This document shows positions 12,788 to 24,428 of a DNA stretch of 64,000 nt, in pieces. The notes under the pieces were generated by a model, which made no database searches, was not told the origin of the DNA, and saw only the letters and a list, made by a program, of their open reading frames with translations. The stretch comes from Gongronella butleri (taxonomy: Eukaryota > Mucoromycota > Mucoromycetes > Mucorales > Cunninghamellaceae): positions 248,001 through 312,000 of the forward strand of contig JAIWZP010000024.1 of the NCBI GenBank assembly GCA_025201375.1. Reading direction: 5' to 3'. The position numbers were made by a program, and so were the translations under genes. Numbering within the stretch: position 1 is the stretch's first letter; the number at the start of each line of letters is the position of its first letter.

Positions 12788-14607
12788 ATGCAACACCGAG
12801 AGGATGACGCCGCCACCATTGCATCCATCAATGAGCTCACCATCGTTGGTGATCTCGAGAAGCAGCCAACACGCAAGTCATACGTCGAGCAAATGGACGT
12901 ATTGGCAGCCGACCCGACAAGTAATGCACGGATAACAATAAAAATTGGATCTATGGCCGCTGATCTTGCTTCAATTCCATAGATACCGACTTGGCAAGTG
13001 TGCTGGTGCCCACAAACAATGAATATTCAGACGACATCCCCAATGGCGGCTATGGATGGTAAGAAAATCGCCGCTGATTTACAGAAAAAAAAAAAAAAGC
13101 GTTGCATGGCTGATTTCCTTTTTTTATGCGCGCGCTGTGCCTCTGATAGGGTGATTGCCTTGTGTGGGTTCTTGTCCAACTTTGTCATGTTCGGCCAGGC
13201 TTCTATTTGGGGTATGTTTTTAGCCAATTGTGCCTCAAATCACGAATCTTGTACCTTTTTGACCTTTTTTTTATGCTTTTTAGGCGTTTTTTCCACGGAG
13301 CTCGCCGAGACCACGCTCGCCGGCAAGGCATCAATGCTTGATCTCATGGGCGTTGGATCGCTGGCCATTGCCACGATGAACATCATGACGCCACTCAGCC
13401 CAATCATGGCCATGATGGGCGTCAAGGTCGTCATGGCCATTGGCACCGTGTGCCTCTGCCTCGGCATCATCCTCACAGGCTTCGCTACCGAGGTCTGGCA
13501 CTTTTATCTCTCTTATGGCGTACGTATTTCATCAAAAAAAAAAAAAAAGAACGAAAAAATCGCGTTGCATTGTATGTTGACGCGTTTTCGCCTCCTTTTT
13601 TTTTTTTAGATTCTCTTTGGTCTGGGCGCAAGCTTTGTGTACATGACGGTCGTTGCAATAATTCCACAGTATTTCTCGACTCGTCGTGGCACGGCCATGG
13701 GTATCTCGTCCGCGGGCACGGGTATTGGCGGTCTCGCCTTGTCGCCCATGGCCACAGCGCTCATCCAGCAATATGGTATCCCTTGGACATACCGCATCAT
13801 CGGCCTCATGTCCTTTGGCATTCTCGTCATCGTCACACTCTTGATGCGCACTCGCGAACCGCGCCCCACCAAATTCCGCCAGCCCATCAAGCCAGAAATG
13901 CTCACGGATCTTGACTTTATCGTCTGGCTCCTTGGTGCCGCCATTGCGCTCATGGGCTACTTTACTCCGCTCTTCTTTTTGCCTCGTAAGCAATGACAGA
14001 CGCAAAAAAAAAAACACGTCGCTCATTGTCATGAATAATGCTTCATAGATTATGGCGCGCACATCGGCCTGACCGCGTTCCAATGCAGCAACCTGATCAG
14101 TATTTGCTGCGCCATGAATGCGCTCGGCCGCCTGATCCTAGGCTTTGTCGCTGATCGCATTGGACGCCTAAACATGTTCATTGTGTCCAACATCGTGGCT
14201 GGTCTGCTCTGCTGTCTTTTGTGGAAGTACGCTTACACCTATAACACGTTGATCGCGTTCTCTGTTCTCTGGGGGTAAGTCTTGAAAAAAAAACACGCCT
14301 CATCATGCGTCTAATGCGTTTTTTTTTTTTTTTTAGTCTCGTGTGCGGCACATACTTTGCACTGGCCCCTCCCATCACAGCATACATTGTTGGCATGGAC
14401 AAGCTGGCCTCGGGCCTGTCGATTCTCTTCTTGTTTAGTGCAGCAAGCTGTGTTGGCCCCGTTGTTGCCGCGGCCATTCAGCAGGCCACGCCCGGAGAAG
14501 AGTACATTGGCGTGCAAATGTTCTCTGGTGCTGTCTACATCTTTGGTGCCCTCCTTTTTGTCATCATCAAGTGGCGACGCACTCACTCGCTCATCGCATT
14601 TATCTAA
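12788..14607 (+). CDS. MFS transporter, monocarboxylate (MCT/MCH) type
   Basis: Twelve-helix secondary transporter of the plasma membrane or an organelle. Family members move monocarboxylates, riboflavin or related solutes, so the substrate is not fixed here. Exons 12788-12920, 12983-13058, 13150-13211, 13284-13519, 13610-13985, 14049-14274 and 14337-14607 give 459 residues in perfect phase. About 64 hydrophilic residues precede the MCT signature NGGYGW (residues about 65-70), which opens helix 1. The mid-loop holds YFSTRRGTAMGISSAGTGIG, characteristic of this family. A hydrophilic loop (RTREPRPTKFRQP) separates the two six-helix halves. The second half carries LGRLILGFVADRIGR, the A-motif repeat. 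The C-terminus ends shortly after the last helix. Confidence 0.92.
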
Positions 14608-15449
14608 TCATCTCGTTTTATTTATCTTCTCGCATTTGATCTTGTACATATGTCATCCCATTACTCTTTTTCTTGCTTTTCGAGTGTATTACCCCCAGCC
14701 ATTCGTGCATTGCATCGCTCGCCAACCTTTTACTCTATGTAATTACTTCTAAATGTCTTTTACGACGATATCAAGCTTAAAATAAAGAAAAAAATTTTAA
14801 ATTGCATCGTTTCTGCAGTTGCCCTTCGAATTTTGTAGCGCACATTGCTTTTGCGTACAGTAAAATAAAAAAATTGCCAAATATCATACTGCATGCATAT
14901 AAAAATGATGCCATGACCCGAGTCATATCATAAAACTTGGGCCACTCGAGTTGTTGCACAATGAGGCGTTGAAACTTTTTTAAAAATTGTTCGTCACGCC
15001 TGACATGTGCGGTTTTTGTCCCACTTTTTTTTTCTTTTTCTTTTTTTACGTTCATTGCAACAAGATTGAACCGGGATGGTGACATCTGCTTTGCTAAATC
15101 TTGAGCGTGACGAGCTCATCCGTTGAGCAAAATAAAAAAGCGTAAAAAAATACAAATAGGCAGGTTTGTCAAAAGAATGTGCGAAACGACCGCCGATTTT
15201 TTTGACGCTGTTGGCGCGGTCCCTGTTTGCACGAGCAATGGCTTGTGAATTTGTATCTCTTTCAACGAGATTCTCCGGGAAAACTCATGAATAATCAGTT
15301 TTAAGAGTGGTTCAAAACGCAAGTCGCCATCCATGCGCTGCAATGCCCCGAAAAGCATCTCAACTGTAGAAAGCCGGCTAGAAACCCAGAGCAGGTCGCG
15401 TTTTTTGCACGGTCAAAAGTCATTGGGGCACGCGACGTGCTAATTCAAA
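14608..15449. other. Intergenic downstream of the MFS gene
   Basis: Begins with a T-rich 3' region and an AATAAA signal near 14780. No convincing gene is visible on either strand. Confidence 0.45.
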
Positions 15450-15670
15450 ATTAGCCATGGCGGACTCTCGAAACCAAAATCGAAAAGTCAGGTCTCCAAA
15501 AATCCGCCAAACTTTTACACATGATGGACGCGAGGGAGAAACCGCAAAAACAAGAAAAAAAGATCAAGGTCCGTCTTCTCGGTGACGAGCAATGAACAAT
15601 TTTGTATTTAATTTCAGAGCCAAATTGCGAAGGAAAAACGCGCCTATAGACCCGCGCCGACGCGTCCACT
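15450..15670 (-). repeat. Dispersed repeat module Z, copy 1
   Basis: Similar to 30908-31085 and 59408-59575. On the plus strand it reads 'ccaaaatcgaaaagtcaggt', then 'gccaaacttttacacatg', then 'gagcaatgaacaattttgta'. On the minus strand all three copies can be read as a related hydrophobic peptide containing (C)xSL(A/T)(D/P)FW or a decayed form; here YKIVHCSSPRRR is followed by IMCKSLADFW. The module is probably part of an old mobile element. Confidence 0.6.
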
Positions 15671-17780
15671 AGCAAGTGACACGCCACGCGCATGAATTCA
15701 ATCGAAAGAGACACGTGAAACTTGACGTTTGATGCGCCTAACCACGCGTCAAACATTGACTATGATTTTGAAACCGGTTCAAAAATGCCAAAAAAATCCA
15801 CTTTTTTTTGGTGAACACAGATGTCGCATACGCCGCGAGCCATGCTCTTTCTGATGGTGTCTATTTCTTGGAGAAACATGCATTTTTCGTTGAGATGACC
15901 TTGAGCCGAAAATAAGACATAAAATGCATTGTATGTTGAAGCCAGCTATTGGACCCCTGGTTTTATCGTCTTTTCATCGGTGAATGAGACGAGTGCACGA
16001 TATGTGTGAATAGCATGGCGATCCGAGGGCAAAAATTTGCCCATTTTCCAAATGTTCGACTGCACCCCTAGGAAAATCCGTGATTTTGAAAATGTCGTCA
16101 TTGCGCGGCATCCAGTGGCCGCAGCGCTCTAGGGATAGGTTCATTTGAACTAAAAAAGATGGGCGGATGGCCCCAATGCATCGTGCTGCTGTCGATTGTA
16201 AATTCAAGGAGAAATGTTCAAAAAACGAACACAAAAAGATTTAATGTCTCTTTTCTCGCGAACTGCTTGAATCATTTTTATTTTTTATTGTGCCATGGAC
16301 AAGCTTCCGCAGTAGCTCAAATCACGCGTGGCACATTGAATGCGCTTTTGGCTCCAAGATGTTCCTCAATAATGGCATCAAGATGCCAAAACGTACCATT
16401 TCAAGATTTCTGGCGAAGCAGCAATCGAATCTCTGTCAAATTTGGACCAGTTGTACGTGATGGACATGAAATACACATTACACAAATTTTGCAGTCTCAA
16501 AGTCCATCCTCAAGGATGGCGTCAGCAAAAATTGATCATCAATAGTGTGTGCACATGTACCTCACCAGCTTCTTGCTATGGAACGGCATTGTTTCTCGCA
16601 CTGGCACACACTCTCTCTCCTGCAGAATTCTTCATGCAATATTTGATGCCTCGGGCAGTGGTTTTAAAAAGGACACTTAGCAAGATTTTCTAAATTTCGC
16701 ATCAAGTCTCATTCCGCTCAGCTTTAACCTCCCATCAATCGTTTTATTTCGCTCACTTTGGTAGCCAGAGGCTGTGTCTCACCGTATGCCAATTTGGAAC
16801 TGTGTTCGTCAGGTGCACCGTCAACAATTGCTTATTTTCAAACAAAAAAGCATGATTTGCTAGTGTTTGTAAGAGATCTTCGGTTGGCAAAAAAAAAAAC
16901 ATCAATGCCACCGCCTCAAGTGCAAAAAATCCGACGACTGCATTGATGGCAAAAAAAAAAAAAAAAAGCAAACGCCATCTCACGGATTAGAGATGCAAAC
17001 GAGCTGATCGACAAGAAAGAAAGCTGTCTTTTATGCACGCCCAACAATCAATTGAGTGCGCCCAGCTCCATCCGTGAATGTTTCACTCGACACGCGCTCC
17101 TCGGAAGGTGTCCCGGAACGCCGAGGATGAGGTCTGTTGGGGCGCATGACAGCTTTTTAAAAAAAAATCGAAAATCAAGGGGTGCATGCAACCTTTTTTT
17201 TTTTTTTCCTCAGGTGATTGGAACTGCCTCCATGCATCACAGGGTGGGACACTATGCCATTGGGCGGCAAGTTGGGCGCGACGACATGCATGGTTGGCCG
17301 TCTTTTGGGCGGTTTTGCTCTTGTTCTGACATGTAGTGTCATTAGCAGTACGGGATCGCAGGCCGCGCACCCGGCACGATTAGCCACGGCAATTTTGCAT
17401 TCACTTGCACGCATAGAACAGCCAGTGCTTTGGTTGCATCGCCATAGTGACGCATAGTGACGCAAAAAAAAAAAAAAAAAAGGAATTCAGGGCAATGGAG
17501 TGACATTGAAGGCCGTGCAAGCGATGGGAGCGGAAGAAATAGGCGTTAAAAAGGGGGGGTGCTTGGTTGTTTATGACGGGATGGAGGCAAAAGGAGGAAA
17601 GGGGTTGCTTCTCAAACACTTTTTGAAGCATGATTGTTTTTGTATGTTTGATGTGTGTATTCGTGGATGCATGAAGGTGTCAAACAAGCGATGCGTGTGT
17701 GGGTGACACAAATGGAACAAAGCGGGGTTTTGCAGGCGCCATGAATATGCGGATCAGGGCGCACAAAAATGGCGTATTCT
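15671..17780. other. Intergenic, no gene seen
   Basis: About 2 kb without supported coding sequence. It holds A/T homopolymer runs (for example near 16952 and 17464) and short, non-conserved ORFs. The last 100 bp before 17905 become strongly pyrimidine-rich and look like the leader of the next gene. Confidence 0.45.
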
Positions 17781-17904
17781 ATTTTGGCCTCCCCCGCTGT
17801 CTTTTTTTTTTTCTCACCTTTCTTTTTCCCTCTTTTTTTTTTACACCCGCCTGTCGCTCCCCTTTCCCCGTTTTTTTCGTCTTTTTCGTTACCTCTATTG
17901 CACT

Positions 17905-20370
17905 ATGGGTGATTCAGACGCGCGTGTACCTGAAGCGACGGAACGCACACGGCTCTTGGCGAGTTCCAATGGGCGTGCGGGGTCGTATCAAGTTGTTTCG
18001 ACTTCTACGGACGTGTCTGTGCCAATTCATGACGAAGCGTGGCATTTTGACGACGTGACGGACCAAATCCAGCACATTTTGGTGTATGGCAAGACCACGA
18101 CCACGACAACAACCACGACGACAACCAGAGAAGCCGGCAGCAGCGGGCATTCGAGTGGGCGTGCATCGCCTTCGCGCCAAGATCGCGAGATTTTGGTGGG
18201 TGACGAGCCGCTCCTTTCGACCGAGGTGATTGAGGGTGAGGCGACGCCTCCTCGGAAGCGCGACGTGCTCGCGTCATCGCTCAAGTTTGCCACTGAGAAA
18301 TGGATGGACAATCAGGGACTCAAGCCGCATGAGCTTGCCACGTCGGCCGCCGCCATCCAGGCATCCACTGCCGCGGTCTCCGGGTCGTCGACCGAGGGAT
18401 TGGGCCCATTGCCCCTCATCCAGCACGACGTCCAGCCCAACAATGTCCAGCAAGTGTGGGACGTGGCGAAAAACGCGTCGGCTTGTGCAGTCCTCGGGCT
18501 GCTCAGCGAGCGCCGCCAGGGAAAGATGTCGCTCACCCAACAAGATGGCGACGCCACTCTCCAGCGCCTCGCACTCTCTACACTCGAACATGGCATCAAA
18601 CAAACCTCCGCAAAGGACATGCTCAAAGAGGAAATGCTGCTCAAGCCCTTGCTCGGCAAAAAATCAGGCAAGAAAACCTGGATGAAAATTGAAAAAACGG
18701 CGTGTTTCTCATCTCTTTATCTCGTATTTTTTTTCTTTTTTCTTTTTTTCACGCAGCGCTGCAATGGGCGGTGGAAAACGACTGCCACATCTTTTTGGAC
18801 GATGAGAATGTGCAATCGACCATCCAGGTAAAAAAAAAAGCACATTTGGCGCAACCACAATGCTGATTTTCTTGTCTTTTGTAGCAATCATGGCGCTACG
18901 GCGACATTGAGTGGCACACGAACCCCAGTCATCCCTTCCGAGTGTGGGATCACCCAAACAGGCAAGGTTGGCAATCAGCATTTGCCAAGCAATGGCTCGC
19001 AAGCTATCTTGCGCGCTGGGCTTCGCCTCGGTAAGGCCGATAAAGGAGATAAAATAGGCAAAGCGACTGCTTTTGTTTACATTTTCTTTTTTTCTGTTGC
19101 AGGTACCAGAACCTGATTGCCATCTTTTCCGGTTTGGTGTACCTCGCGTTCCACGTGGCGACGTTGCTGGACGATGATTACATCGACGACGGCATTGCGT
19201 CCTTTGAGTACTTTTACTATGTTCTTGTCGTGTCGGACATGTTGCTTGAGCTGTGGAGGGTAAGTGTTGTGGGGAGAGGAAGCACGCGTTTACAAACCGG
19301 AATAGACTCGGAGGGTGCGCGAGATGTGTTAAAAAAAATGGTGAATAGAGTGACAAAGAGGGGCAATTTCAAGGAGCGATCGATGCCCGTAAATAATGCA
19401 TAGAATCGGTTCATGAACGCGTGAGGAACGCGTCAAAAAAGGGCAAAAAATGGAAAAAGAAAGAGACAAAAGACTGACTTTTTTATATGAAAAATGATAT
19501 TTAGGTGATGCGCGCGCCTCGGCAAGCATTCCAATCGCCTGGCACGTACATCAGTCTTGGCTGCGCGGTGCTTTTGACGGCGGCACTTGTGATGCGATGC
19601 ACGGGGCTATGTGCGCACGCAATTGAGGCCAAGTACAAGTACATTTACGCGTCGTACGTTCTTTTGACGCTTGCGACGCCGTTGCTCGTGTTCCGCATCT
19701 TCCTCTGGGTCGATTCGTTCTGCTGGAACGTGTACAAGATCAACTATGTCGTGCGCGAATGCTTTGTTGGCAGCCTTTGGGTGTACGAGATCGGCCTTGT
19801 CACCCTCCTCGGCTTTTGGCTGGCCCTCGCCGCACTCCAACGCGACGACGTCCCCCCGCTCCTCATGCTCCAACACCTGCTCCTCGGCGCGCTGCAGTAA
19901 GACCTACAAAAAAAAAAAAAAGGCAAATCATCCAATTTTTGTTCTTTTGTTCTTTTTTTTTTCCTGCCAGTGCCCCTGAGATTGGCGACACGTTGTATTT
20001 CCAACCAAAGGTGGCGGGCGTGCTGCTGATTGGGTACCTGCTTGTGATGGTGGTGTTCCTTGGTGCGATGCTGTTTGCGTCGTTTGTGACGACGATGATC
20101 ATGATGGCGCAGCGCGTGTCGTGGGACAAGAAGCGGCGGCACATGGAGGCGGAGCGCTGCAGCCGGCCGCCAGAGTACGGCGTGTTCATCCCCTATGTCG
20201 CGTTTGCATTGATCTTTGGCGCCATTGCGTGGCTGATCCGCACAATTAAGCCGCGTGCATCCACGGCATGCCTTACACGCGTCGCCCAAGTTGTCTGGTT
20301 CATTGTGTTCTTCCCAATTATTCTCGTCGTTGCCGTGTACGATCTCTTGGTGTATCTTGTTACCAAATAA
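17905..20370 (+). CDS. TRP-like cation channel, vacuolar Yvc1 (TRPY) type
   Basis: Predicted polytopic membrane protein, probably a calcium-release channel of the vacuole if the family call is right. Exons 17905-18667, 18757-18827, 18885-19030, 19103-19259, 19505-19896 and 19971-20370 give 642 residues. Exon 1 ends at a GC donor (GCAAGA); it is the only choice that keeps the frame. The cytosolic N-terminus has an acidic dileucine-type sorting signal (ERTRLL, residues 13-18) and a run of 11 threonines (64-74). A helical linker (VENDCHIFLDDENVQSTIQQ) precedes several hydrophobic helices, starting with NLIAIFSGLVYLAFHVATLL and ending with VWFIVFFPIILVVAVYDLLV. The linker and helix arrangement resembles fungal Yvc1-like proteins. 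I cannot place a selectivity filter, so the channel role is inferred. Confidence 0.6.
18668..18756 (+). other. GC-AG intron in the TRP-like gene
   Basis: Donor GCAAGA after ..TCAG and acceptor CACGCAG. The GT sites nearby (about 18704 and 18721) would leave the wrong phase for the downstream exon, so the GC donor is favoured. Confidence 0.6.
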
Positions 20371-20731
20371 AACGAAAAAGACCTTGCTTTTTTTTTCGCA
20401 AAAAAAGGAGAAAAAGGGTCAGCCAATGAGCAAAACAGCCAGTTGTCCCAACATGCCTGGGCTTTCCAAATCAAGAAAGCTTAGTCCAGAGCCCGCTCCA
20501 ATAACGGGCGGCACTTTTTTTTTTTTGCTTTTTCAAGTTCTTATTCCCTCTTCATCCCCACTTTCTCTTTCTTTCTCTTTTTTTTTTTTATCACCAAGGC
20601 ACGTCGACTAGGGGGGAGGTCCTACTATTCTATCACCTTGTAGGTTGACGAGGGCGTTTAGAGTGGTAGAAAAGCAAGGGGGTGCTGAAGGGACGCCTTT
20701 TTTTGTGTTTTTGTGTTAGAAAAGACTCAAC
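20371..20731. promoter_or_regulatory. Intergenic leader of the ArfGAP gene
   Basis: About 360 bp between tandem genes, rich in C/T tracts around 20510-20600, as seen before several ATGs in this window. No TATA box is clear and no small gene is visible. Confidence 0.35.
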
Positions 20732-22485
20732 ATGGCAGCCGAATACAAGCAAAAGCTCTATGAAATCCAGCGGCGTATGGACAACCGCACGTGCTTTGAC
20801 TGTAGTGCACCGAATCCGCAGTGGGCCAGCGTGTCGCATGGTATTTTTATCTGTTTGGACTGCTCGGGCGTCCATCGCGGCTTTGGCGTGCACATCTCCT
20901 TTGTCCGCTCCATCAGCATGGACAAGTGGTTCGACGATCAGCTCAAAAAGATGGACGTAAGCGGCCCCCATGAAAGAGGCCCAAAAAAAAAAGCTCATTA
21001 AATGGCTTTTTTGATCTAGATTGGCGGCAACCTCAAAGCAAAGACCTTTTTTGAGTCGCAAAGCGACTACTCCCCCAGCCTGACCATGCAGCAAAAGTAC
21101 AGCAGCCGCTTTGCCGCCTTGTACCGTGACAAGGTAAGGCAAAAAAACAGCGAAAAGAAAAAGAAAACGAAAATAGGGGTATTGACGCTGATTTTTGCTA
21201 TTTTTTTTTCTCTGTTTCTCTCTCTTTTTTCATAGCTTTCAGCGGAAGCGGAAGGTCGCTCGTGGACGCCATCGCCGACGATTCAAGCGGCGAGTGCGCA
21301 GCGCACGGCATCGTCGGTCGGCAGCACTCGGTCGTTGAGCACTCAGCCGTCGTCGAGCCGCTTGACGTCTGCGCAGCGCAACGGGTCGTCCGCGTCGCTT
21401 GCCGGCCGATCACGCACGCCCACGTCCTTTTCGTCGTCGCCGGCCTCCTTTGACCCCGAACCCGTCGCCAATGGCTCCGGCGGCATGGTCAGCGATCGCA
21501 CACGCTCCGAGACGTACTTTGCAAAGCTCGGCGAGGAGAATGACCAACGTCCCGAGTAAGAAAAAAAGGGCCCAATGGCAAATGCCAGATGGAAACACCC
21601 TGATTCTCATCTTTTTTTTCTCCTTTTTTTTTTTTTATTGATCCAGCCATTTGCCGCCCAATCAAGGTGGCAAGTACACCGGCTTTGGCAATCCAGCGTG
21701 TAAGGATAAATTGTGGAAACAGGCATTTTTTGGGCGATCAATGGCTCATTTCCCTTTTTTTTCTAAAAATCTAGTCGAAAGCCAGAGCAGCAACCGAAAC
21801 AATCTGGATGTGCATGACATCATCAATGACCCGATGGACGCGCTGTCCAAGGGTTGGTCGATGCTGTCGCTTGGTGTTGGCGAGTTGAGCAAGGTGGCTG
21901 CGCAAGGCGTGCGCGTCGCTGCTCAGAGCGCCGGTGATTTTAGCCGCTACGCCAACGAAAACTACGTGCGCCCCGCCCAAGAGCAATGGAATGACCCCAA
22001 CTTTAGAAACAACATGTCCACCTACGTGTCTGCTGTGTCTGAAAAGGTAAAAAAAAATGATCGCGACGCGTGTGTTTTCGCGTTTTTGTGTGTATTTGAG
22101 TTTTTGCGTGTCTGACGCGTTTTTTTTTTTTTTTTTGGTCTAGACGCAAGCATTGTACACGAACCTGGACAAGTCGATGCGCAGCAATGGGCCAATAAGG
22201 AGCAGCAACATGTCGTCGTCGTCTCATACCAGCATTAGCAACGACGATGACTTTTTCAATAGCACCATCTCGTCGCTCCAGCAGCAGCAGCAATACCAAA
22301 GCCCTGCAGGCTCTCGTAGCTCGTCGCCGGCCTTGACTGGCTATGGCTCGAGTGCCAATGGCAACGCCAATGCCTCGCCCGCCACCAGCACACGCACGCG
22401 CACGCCCCTGCGCGAGTCCACCACCGCTGCACGCAAAACAAGCCCCAAAAAAGATGACTCGGATGACGATTGGAGCGGCTGGTAA
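20732..22485 (+). CDS. GCS1: ADP-ribosylation factor GTPase-activating protein (ArfGAP1/Gcs1 type)
   Basis: Stimulates GTP hydrolysis by Arf1 on Golgi and endosome membranes, controlling COPI coat release. Exons 20732-20956, 21020-21133, 21236-21555, 21647-21699, 21775-22046 and 22144-22485 give 441 residues. The N-terminal zinc finger is complete (C21, C24, C41, C44), and the arginine finger R49 sits in [18 protein letters not shown] serine-rich linker follows. The segment [20 protein letters not shown] and its neighbour are amphipathic and rich in small polar residues, like the ALPS curvature sensor of ArfGAP1. The C-terminus [10 protein letters not shown] matches the tryptophan-based coat-binding tail of this subfamily. 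The fourth junction uses GCGT|GTAAGG, chosen because it alone restores GNPAFESQ. Confidence 0.93.
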
Positions 22486-22798
22486 AGGAGGCAAGTCCAT
22501 GAATCCACACCCACACACACCTCTCGATTTGTATGCAGTAGCCGTCATCTCTTCTCCCTCCTCTCCCTCCCCGCCCCCTTTTTTTTTATTTATTCTCGCA
22601 TGTAGAAAAAGCAATGGCTCATTTTACACGTCCTCTCCCCACCCCCACCATCATCCTTTTTAGATTCCCCCCTTCCCTCCCCTCCTCACGCGCGCCTTCT
22701 TACCCGCCTCTCTTTTATTTTCTTTCTTTTTTTTCTTTTTTGCTTGCTTGGTCATTAAAATTATAAATATAAAAAACATCGCTTTATTTTCTACTGTT
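22486..22798. other. Short convergent intergenic region
   Basis: Lies between the stop codons of the ArfGAP gene and the methyltransferase gene. It is C/T-rich with a possible polyadenylation area around 22755-22790. No gene is visible. Confidence 0.4.
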
Positions 22799-23810
22799 CT
22801 AAATCTTTTCCGCCCAATACAAGTCTGTGTCATGCGGGTAGACAAACTTGCCATTTTCATCGCATGCAAACTCGTAGGCAGGGTCATCCAGCACGGCATT
22901 GACGCGTGCCGCCAGCCTGGCCTGCTCTTCCTCGTCCATGACGGCAATGTAGCTCTTGCTCAGGATGCGCGGCATGATCAATTCGCGCGCCGATGGCATG
23001 TTGTAATCGAAATGCGCGTGCTGCAGTGGCAATTGGAACAGCGACGCTGACGCAGGCTCCTCAAACACCTTTTGCCACTGATTCTTGCGGTATTGCGGCG
23101 CCGCAGAGTCGTACGACTCGTATAACCTAAAAGTGGGAGGTAAGCATCGCGTCCTCTCTCGGCTTTATTGCTCCACTTACGCGCGTAATTGATCGACCCA
23201 CTTGGCGGACTTGGATTCCATGTTCCAAATGAGCATCAGCTTGCCATTGGGCTTGAGGATCCGATTCGCCTCCTTGAGCGTATTCAAATCATCGAACCAG
23301 TGGAACGCCTACACCAATGGGCGGCGGTCAGTATGAGCAAAAGCAAGATTTTTATTTTATTATTTTTTACCTGGGCAATGATGACGGCGTCTTGTGATGC
23401 GTCAGGCAGTGTTGTGTCCCATGCAGTGGCCTTGATGACCGGGACATCGGGCAGGGACTCGCTGAACTTCTTGCGCATGCCGTCCACTGGCTCAATGGCT
23501 GTAATATCAAACCCGGCGGCCACGAGCAACCGCGTCATGATCCCCGTGCCCGAGCCAATCTCGGCAACCTTGGCATGTGCAGGCAAAAGCGATTGAATCT
23601 TCTCAATGGCAGATGCGGGGTAGCTCGGACGCGCCAAGTCTAGCTCCAGGAGAAAAAAAAATTAAGAGATCAAGATCAAAATCGAAAAAAAGCAATCCAT
23701 TGGACCAAAGGGCAGCCATTGCATCGCCGAAGACTCGGCTTACCGTAATTGTCCGTTTGTTTGTCAAAGCCAGAGACCGCTGTTTCATGAGGTTGTTGCG
23801 TAGAAACCAT
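22799..23810 (-). CDS. SAM-dependent methyltransferase, small-molecule (Methyltransf_11 type)
   Basis: Predicted soluble class I methyltransferase; the substrate is unknown. Exons 23810-23744, 23639-23371, 23308-23181 and 23126-22799 give 263 residues. Motif I is VAEIGSGTGIMTRLLVAAG. An acidic residue ends strand 2 (ITAIEP), motif post-I holds ATAWDTTLPDASQDAVIIAQ, and AFHWFDD with an N-L-x-E-x-R-I-L-K segment follows, matching yeast Crg1/YHR209W-like enzymes in layout and size. The C-terminal third is a lid-like region without clear motifs. A TATA-like site lies about 75-82 bp upstream. The gene is convergent with the ArfGAP gene. Confidence 0.88.
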
Positions 23811-23883
23811 GTTTTGTTGATATTTTTTGGAAAATGGAGCAAAGAAAGAAAAAAAGGTGAGCAAGGGCTTTTTTTCACCCGTG

Positions 23884-23892
23884 ATTTTTATA
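23884..23892 (-). promoter_or_regulatory. TATA box of the methyltransferase gene
   Basis: TATAAAAAT on the minus strand, about 75-82 bp before the ATG at 23810. Inferred from motif and spacing. Confidence 0.4.
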
Positions 23893-24428
23893 GAGGCAGC
23901 GTCGCACGTCGGAGGTTGAACTTTGCTTGTCTGCGGTGACAATTTTGCTTTTCGCGGCCCTGCGTGGCCCCATGTGCCTCCAAGGCGATCCCACTCAGCT
24001 GGCACGGCCCTTTATGTTTTTAATGGCCCTCCCCGTGCCATGTCATCCTTCTTTGGCAAGAGTGCCGTGGCAGCCAAGGAAAAAAAAATGACGCAAAAAT
24101 TGCATTGTACCTGCAATTCTTGAGTTTTTTTTTCTTTTTTCTCATCGGAGCGCACAGGGACCATCTTGTCCGACCACGAAAGAGTCAATGGGCATCTTGC
24201 GTTTAATATTATTTTTGTCTAGCAAGAAGACATGGTGGTGTGGATGAAGACGGGGAATGGGCAATAAAAAAAAAAAAAGACGAGCTATGGATACAGAGGA
24301 AGAAAAAAAAAACGGGCAATGCAATGCTTGTGTGAGAGAGGCGCATGAGGCGCAGGGGGTGCGGGAAGCGTTGGCCGATATGCTACAAAAAAGGGAAAAA
24401 TAGAAAAAAAAGGGGGGGAGGCCGCGCT
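23893..24428. other. Intergenic, no gene seen
   Basis: Upstream of the methyltransferase gene and downstream of the type II membrane protein gene. It contains A-rich and T-rich runs only. Confidence 0.4.

Noticed and set aside
18668..18740. GT donors near 18704 and 18721 for the first TRP-like intron
   Set aside because: They leave phase 2 or phase 0, while the next exon needs phase 1; the GC donor at 18668 fits.
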